Under the pieces are notes generated by a model that was not told where the DNA came from, made no database searches, and saw nothing but the letters and a program-made list of their open reading frames with translations. Shown here in pieces: positions 61,114 to 64,000 of a stretch of 64,000 nt of DNA. The position numbers were made by a program, and so were the translations under genes. The stretch is from CAYNVS01 sp964400725 (lineage in GTDB: Bacteria; Myxococcota_A; SURF-8; CAYNVS01): the NCBI GenBank assembly GCA_964400725.1, contig CAYNVS010000006.1, positions 1 through 64,000 on the forward strand, written 5' to 3'. Position 1 is the stretch's first letter. Each line of letters opens with the position of its first letter.

Positions 61114-62790
61114 TTATTTTGAGAACATATCGGAACCGCTCTTTTTCTTTTCTTCCTGTTTCGCCTTTTTAAACATCAGCGAGCCTTGCGTTAAATCGGG
61201 GAATAGGGGTTTTTCGCGTCCTTCCAGCAGTCCGTCTATCGTTAAAATTTGAATTTTCGGGTAAAGCCTCGAAAAATTTTCCGATTCGTAAAAGCCCGCC
61301 GCCGCGGCTTCGTTTCGCATAGGCATGGTAGGAGGATAAAGAGTTACAAACAAGCCGATTTCGGCCTTTTCGCGCTCGATTACCCCTTTTAAGTCGCGCA
61401 CCATGCCCACGTTTATGTTTTCGCCGCCTTTAATTGAAACGATAATTTTCTTCGTCATGCCAACCTTGGCGTCCTCGAAAAAAATCAACCCGTCCACGCC
61501 GCTGTCCGCGCCCTTCTTTTTGCCTTGATACGGCTGCGCGTTTACCAGCGAACAGGCCCACCATTGAAACTGGTATTTGTCCCTGACGGCGAGATTTTTG
61601 GCGCCTTCAAAATCTTTGGGAGCGCCGTACACCTCGTATTCGATGCCCGGAAAGGCGTCGCGCAGCCTTTTTTCTATTAATGTAATCGCCAGGTGCGTTA
61701 TATCTATGCCTATCCATTGGCGGTTAAGCTTGTGCGCCGCGTGAACCGCAGTGCCGCATCCGCAGAACGGGTCGAGAACGACTCCGCCTTCGTCGCTTGA
61801 GGCTTGGATTATGCGTTCCAATAAAGCAAGCGGTTTTTGCGTCGGGTAGCCAAGACGCTCAAAAGCATGAGTCTGAACGGGAAGAATGTCCGTAATTACA
61901 TCTTGAATGGCTTTGCCTTTATCGGACTGCAAATATCTCTTCAATCGCGGAATTTTGCCGTTCTTGGGCCACGAAATAAGTCCGGCTTCTTCCAACAAAT
62001 CCAATTTATCTTGAGTTGAGAGATTTTTTACGCGTTTGCCCGCGAGGATTTCCTTAAGAATGTCGAGTGGAATCGCCCAATGTCTTCCGACTTCGGTCGG
62101 GTTGACGCCTTTCCACGGTTTGCCCGAATCTCCGCGCCTGATGCCCGCGCCGGTCAAATCGGATTGACGATAAACGCCGTTTTCATCCGAGAATTTATAA
62201 AAAGACTTTACATAGCCTTTATCATAGGGCATGAAAAGTTTATTCCATTCGTAATCCTGCGACTTGGAATAAAAGAAAATAACGTCGTGAATTGGTCCCC
62301 ATCGTTTCGCCGAATTATGCCCGCTTGTCCTTTTCCATGTAATTTCATTCCTGAAATTATCTTTTCCGAATACGCCGTCCAATACGATTTTTAAATAATG
62401 GCTCGCGGTCGGGTCGCAGTGAAGATACAAACTACCCGTAGGCTTCAATACGCGGTGAAGCTCGAGCAGTCGGTTGCACATCATCGTCAAGTAGGCCATC
62501 ATGTCGTTGACGCCTAAAAATTCGCGCAGCGCAATCATCATTTGAGCGACCTGCGTATTGCTCTGATGAACTATTTCATGGAATTCGCGTTCGGCCTGTT
62601 CGCCCCAATGCCAACTGTCCTCGAAGGCCGTAATCTGCGCGTCCGACTTGTGCCCTGCGGGGCTTTTAAACAACAGGTTATAATCGCGTTTGCTGTTGAA
62701 GGGCGGATCGAGGTAAATCAAATCGACCGATTCGTCCGCGATATGCTCGCGCAGAACGTTTAAATTGTCGCCGAAATATAATTTATTCAT
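61114..62790 (-). CDS. DNA methyltransferase fused to a PD-(D/E)xK-like nuclease domain
   Basis: A 558-residue beta-class amino-methyltransferase: motif IV DPPF (28-31) comes before motif I DPFCGCGT (340-347), with a long recognition region between. This order and the N-terminus resemble type III Mod proteins. Residues about 400-520 hold GVDGLIFF (Asp433) then VSIKGG (Lys454) and REKAEIGLFVTL, a restriction-endonuclease-like pattern found attached to such methyltransferases. It could both mark and cut DNA, or mark only. No separate Res gene is adjacent. The ATG at 62790 (weak GGA) is preferred to 62802. Confidence 0.88.
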   Translation of the reverse strand: MNKLYFGDNLNVLREHIADESVDLIYLDPPFNSKRDYNLLFKSPAGHKSDAQITAFEDSWHWGEQAEREFHEIVHQSNTQVAQMMIALREFLGVNDMMAYLTMMCNRLLELHRVLKPTGSLYLHCDPTASHYLKIVLDGVFGKDNFRNEITWKRTSGHNSAKRWGPIHDVIFFYSKSQDYEWNKLFMPYDKGYVKSFYKFSDENGVYRQSDLTGAGIRRGDSGKPWKGVNPTEVGRHWAIPLDILKEILAGKRVKNLSTQDKLDLLEEAGLISWPKNGKIPRLKRYLQSDKGKAIQDVITDILPVQTHAFERLGYPTQKPLALLERIIQASSDEGGVVLDPFCGCGTAVHAAHKLNRQWIGIDITHLAITLIEKRLRDAFPGIEYEVYGAPKDFEGAKNLAVRDKYQFQWWACSLVNAQPYQGKKKGADSGVDGLIFFEDAKVGMTKKIIVSIKGGENINVGMVRDLKGVIEREKAEIGLFVTLYPPTMPMRNEAAAAGFYESENFSRLYPKIQILTIDGLLEGREKPLFPDLTQGSLMFKKAKQEEKKKSGSDMFSK

Positions 62791-63054
62791 TGAAAATTCC
62801 ATGCGTAAAACGCCAAAATAAGAGCTTGATTAGTTTTTACATACAAACGCTTAAATTTCAAACAAATTTTTCGTTTTCCGGCCGCCCGACGTTGCCGGTT
62901 TATTCCAAACGGGCGGTAAAAAGATTTACTCATGCGCTTGTTTCACTTTTTTAACAAATCTTATAAAATCAAACAGTTATTTGTATGTTATTAGGCGGCA
63001 GCTTCTATAATACATTAATTATAAAGAGCCGTTAAAAAAACAATAAAAATACGC

Positions 63055-63082
63055 TTTACAACGCCGGGGAACTATGTATAAT
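63055..63082 (+). promoter_or_regulatory. gyrB promoter P1
   Basis: TTTACA (63055-63060), a 16-bp spacer and a perfect TATAAT (63077-63082). About 80 bp upstream of the gyrB ATG. Confidence 0.65.
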
Positions 63083-63117
63083 CCATTTAATCTTTTTTGA
63101 AAACTCTTTATAAACGT

Positions 63118-63147
63118 TTGATATGATTTTGATATGTTAATTATACT
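63118..63147 (+). promoter_or_regulatory. gyrB promoter P2
   Basis: TTGATA (63118-63123), an 18-bp spacer and TATACT (63142-63147). Close to the ATG at 63166, leaving a short leader. Confidence 0.5.
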
Positions 63148-63165
63148 TCAAAAAGGCTGTTGACA

Positions 63166-64000
63166 ATGGAAAACGGAAGCAACAAGAAGAACGGTATCGT
63201 TCAAAACGAAACATCGCAAAACGCCGGCGAATTATTCGACTCGGCTCCTATTCAGTCCGACACGATTGAAAACTTCAGACCCGGCAACGGCAACGGAACG
63301 GACGAAGACTCGGCTGGGTACTCCGCAAAAGACATCAAGGTGCTTGAAGGGCTTGAGGCGGTGCGCAAACGTCCGGGCATGTACATCGGCGACACCGACG
63401 ACGGCATCGGTCTTCATCACATGGTCTTCGAGGTCGTCGATAACGCAATCGACGAGGCTCTTGCGGGTTACGCAAACGAAATACAAGTAGTGATCCACAA
63501 CGACGAGTCGGTTACGGTAAAAGACAACGGCCGCGGCATACCCGTGGACATGCACGAGTTGGGCATTTCGGCGGCGGAAGTCATTATGACTAAGCTGCAC
63601 TCCGGCGGCAAGTTCGATCAGAATTCCTATAAAATATCCGGCGGCCTCCACGGCGTCGGAGTTTCGGTAGTAAACGCGCTGTCAGACCATCTCACGCTGG
63701 AAATCAGGCGCGAAGGAAAGAGCTACATACAGGAATACAGCAAGGGCGAGCCGCTTTATCCGTTAAAAACGCTCGGCACGACCGAGAAGCGCGGCACCAA
63801 GGTTACGTTCCACTGCGACCCCGAAATCTTTAAAAACGAAGTGGTTTATAAATACGAAACGCTTGCCAACCGCCTGCGCGAGCTCTCCTTTCTCAATAGA
63901 GGAATTCGCATCGAGATACGCGACGACCGCACCGGCAAAGGAGAAGTCTTCGAGTATCAGGGCGGCGTATCCAGTTTTGTGCGCCACCTCAACCGCAATA
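63166..64000 (+). CDS. gyrB: DNA gyrase subunit B, N-terminal part (runs off the window)
   Basis: The ATPase subunit of gyrase. The GHKL ATPase domain begins YSAKDIKVLEGLEAVRKRPGMYIG (about residue 52), followed by VVDNAIDEALAG, DNGRGIP and GGLHGVGVSVVNAL (ATP lid). The about 50 residues before it (Asn/Ser/Glu-rich) exceed the usual 5-20 and look disordered. The frame is open to the last base. The ATG at 63166 has AAGG about 9 nt upstream; a later start is not seen before the core. Whether ParE is meant cannot be excluded from the N-terminus, but GyrB is favoured. Confidence 0.9.
   Translation, partial: MENGSNKKNGIVQNETSQNAGELFDSAPIQSDTIENFRPGNGNGTDEDSAGYSAKDIKVLEGLEAVRKRPGMYIGDTDDGIGLHHMVFEVVDNAIDEALAGYANEIQVVIHNDESVTVKDNGRGIPVDMHELGISAAEVIMTKLHSGGKFDQNSYKISGGLHGVGVSVVNALSDHLTLEIRREGKSYIQEYSKGEPLYPLKTLGTTEKRGTKVTFHCDPEIFKNEVVYKYETLANRLRELSFLNRGIRIEIRDDRTGKGEVFEYQGGVSSFVRHLNRN

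Larger units (their letters stand above)
62791..63165. other. AT-rich divergent intergenic region upstream of gyrB
   Basis: No convincing ORF. Holds a GC hairpin (CCGCCCG near 62882 with CGGGCGG near 62917) and two plus-strand promoters described separately. The right half is rich in TATAAT-like and TTAATT stretches. No DnaA boxes or origin-like repeats were seen. Confidence 0.5.

Noticed and set aside
62882..62923. CCGCCCG/CGGGCGG hairpin as a terminator
   Set aside because: The loop is about 25 nt and no gene ends near it on the correct side, so a terminator role is not supported.

Overview
The window looks like the chromosome of an uncultured anaerobic bacterium with an outer membrane, most like Myxococcota or another deltaproteobacterial lineage. 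Pal, a CpoB-like protein, about eleven predicted lipoproteins and a SurA-like chaperone show the outer membrane. Cysteine-rich 'CDG' repeat proteins and a MYXO-CTERM-like tail point to the Myxococcota side. A four-subunit NAD(P)-linked [NiFe] hydrogenase of the group 3b type suggests anaerobic or fermentative life. Taxonomy is inference from gene content. No rRNA, tRNA or CRISPR array was seen.

Layout. 1-620: cut left end of a decayed IS3-family element. 743-3616: PhoU-like protein, Nnr (NAD(P)HX repair) and TsaE. 3601-10123 (minus): inositol-phosphatase-like protein, a TTG-start lipoprotein, MtnP, an uncharacterised protein, CpoB-like and Pal (with a terminator-like hairpin just inside cpoB), a frameshifted phosphoesterase and a LysM/M23 protein. 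10324-20490 (minus): GH4 glycosidase, RodA, PyrD-PyrK-RimI, a SurA-like protein, several lipoproteins and a very large Sel1-type cysteine-rich lipoprotein. 20701-24196 (plus): PRPP synthetase, ferredoxin-nitroreductase, CoA-type aldehyde dehydrogenase. 24277-28917 (minus): HAD phosphatase, a 1064-residue two-repeat lipoprotein, a DUF1285-like protein. 29289-34402 (plus): CBM9-like protein, cysteine-rich lipoprotein, epimerase plus acyltransferase. 34486-45330 (minus): sugar kinase, lipase-like lipoprotein, a second epimerase plus acyltransferase pair, polysaccharide deacetylase, DapA, a membrane protein, adenine deaminase, and a cysteine-rich lipoprotein split by a frameshift. 45504-53210 (plus): radical SAM protein, M14 carboxypeptidase with a sorting-tail-like C-terminus, HisS, a thioredoxin-fold/PEGA/DUF1566 protein, thiolase. 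53271-62790 (minus): GDPD lipoprotein, HD-GYP regulator, receiver protein, hydrogenase protease, HydA-D-G-B, and a DNA methyltransferase with a fused nuclease-like domain. 63166 onward: start of gyrB.

How the genes work together. PyrD and PyrK form a type 1B dihydroorotate dehydrogenase. HydBGDA with its maturation protease forms a soluble NAD(P)-linked hydrogenase, and a lone receiver is coupled to it by gene overlap. MtnP and adenine deaminase could both feed purine salvage. The two epimerase/acyltransferase pairs, with a deacetylase, suggest envelope lipid or glycolipid chemistry. The strongest leads are: one cysteine module (Cx5Cx5Cx4C) shared by Pal and two surface lipoproteins; a (GC)4 tract whose loss of one GC unit exactly restores a cysteine-repeat protein; the duplicated epimerase/acyltransferase pairs that lack the usual YxxxK motif; an intrinsic-terminator-like hairpin inside the cpoB reading frame; and a radical SAM enzyme paired with a tail-anchored carboxypeptidase.
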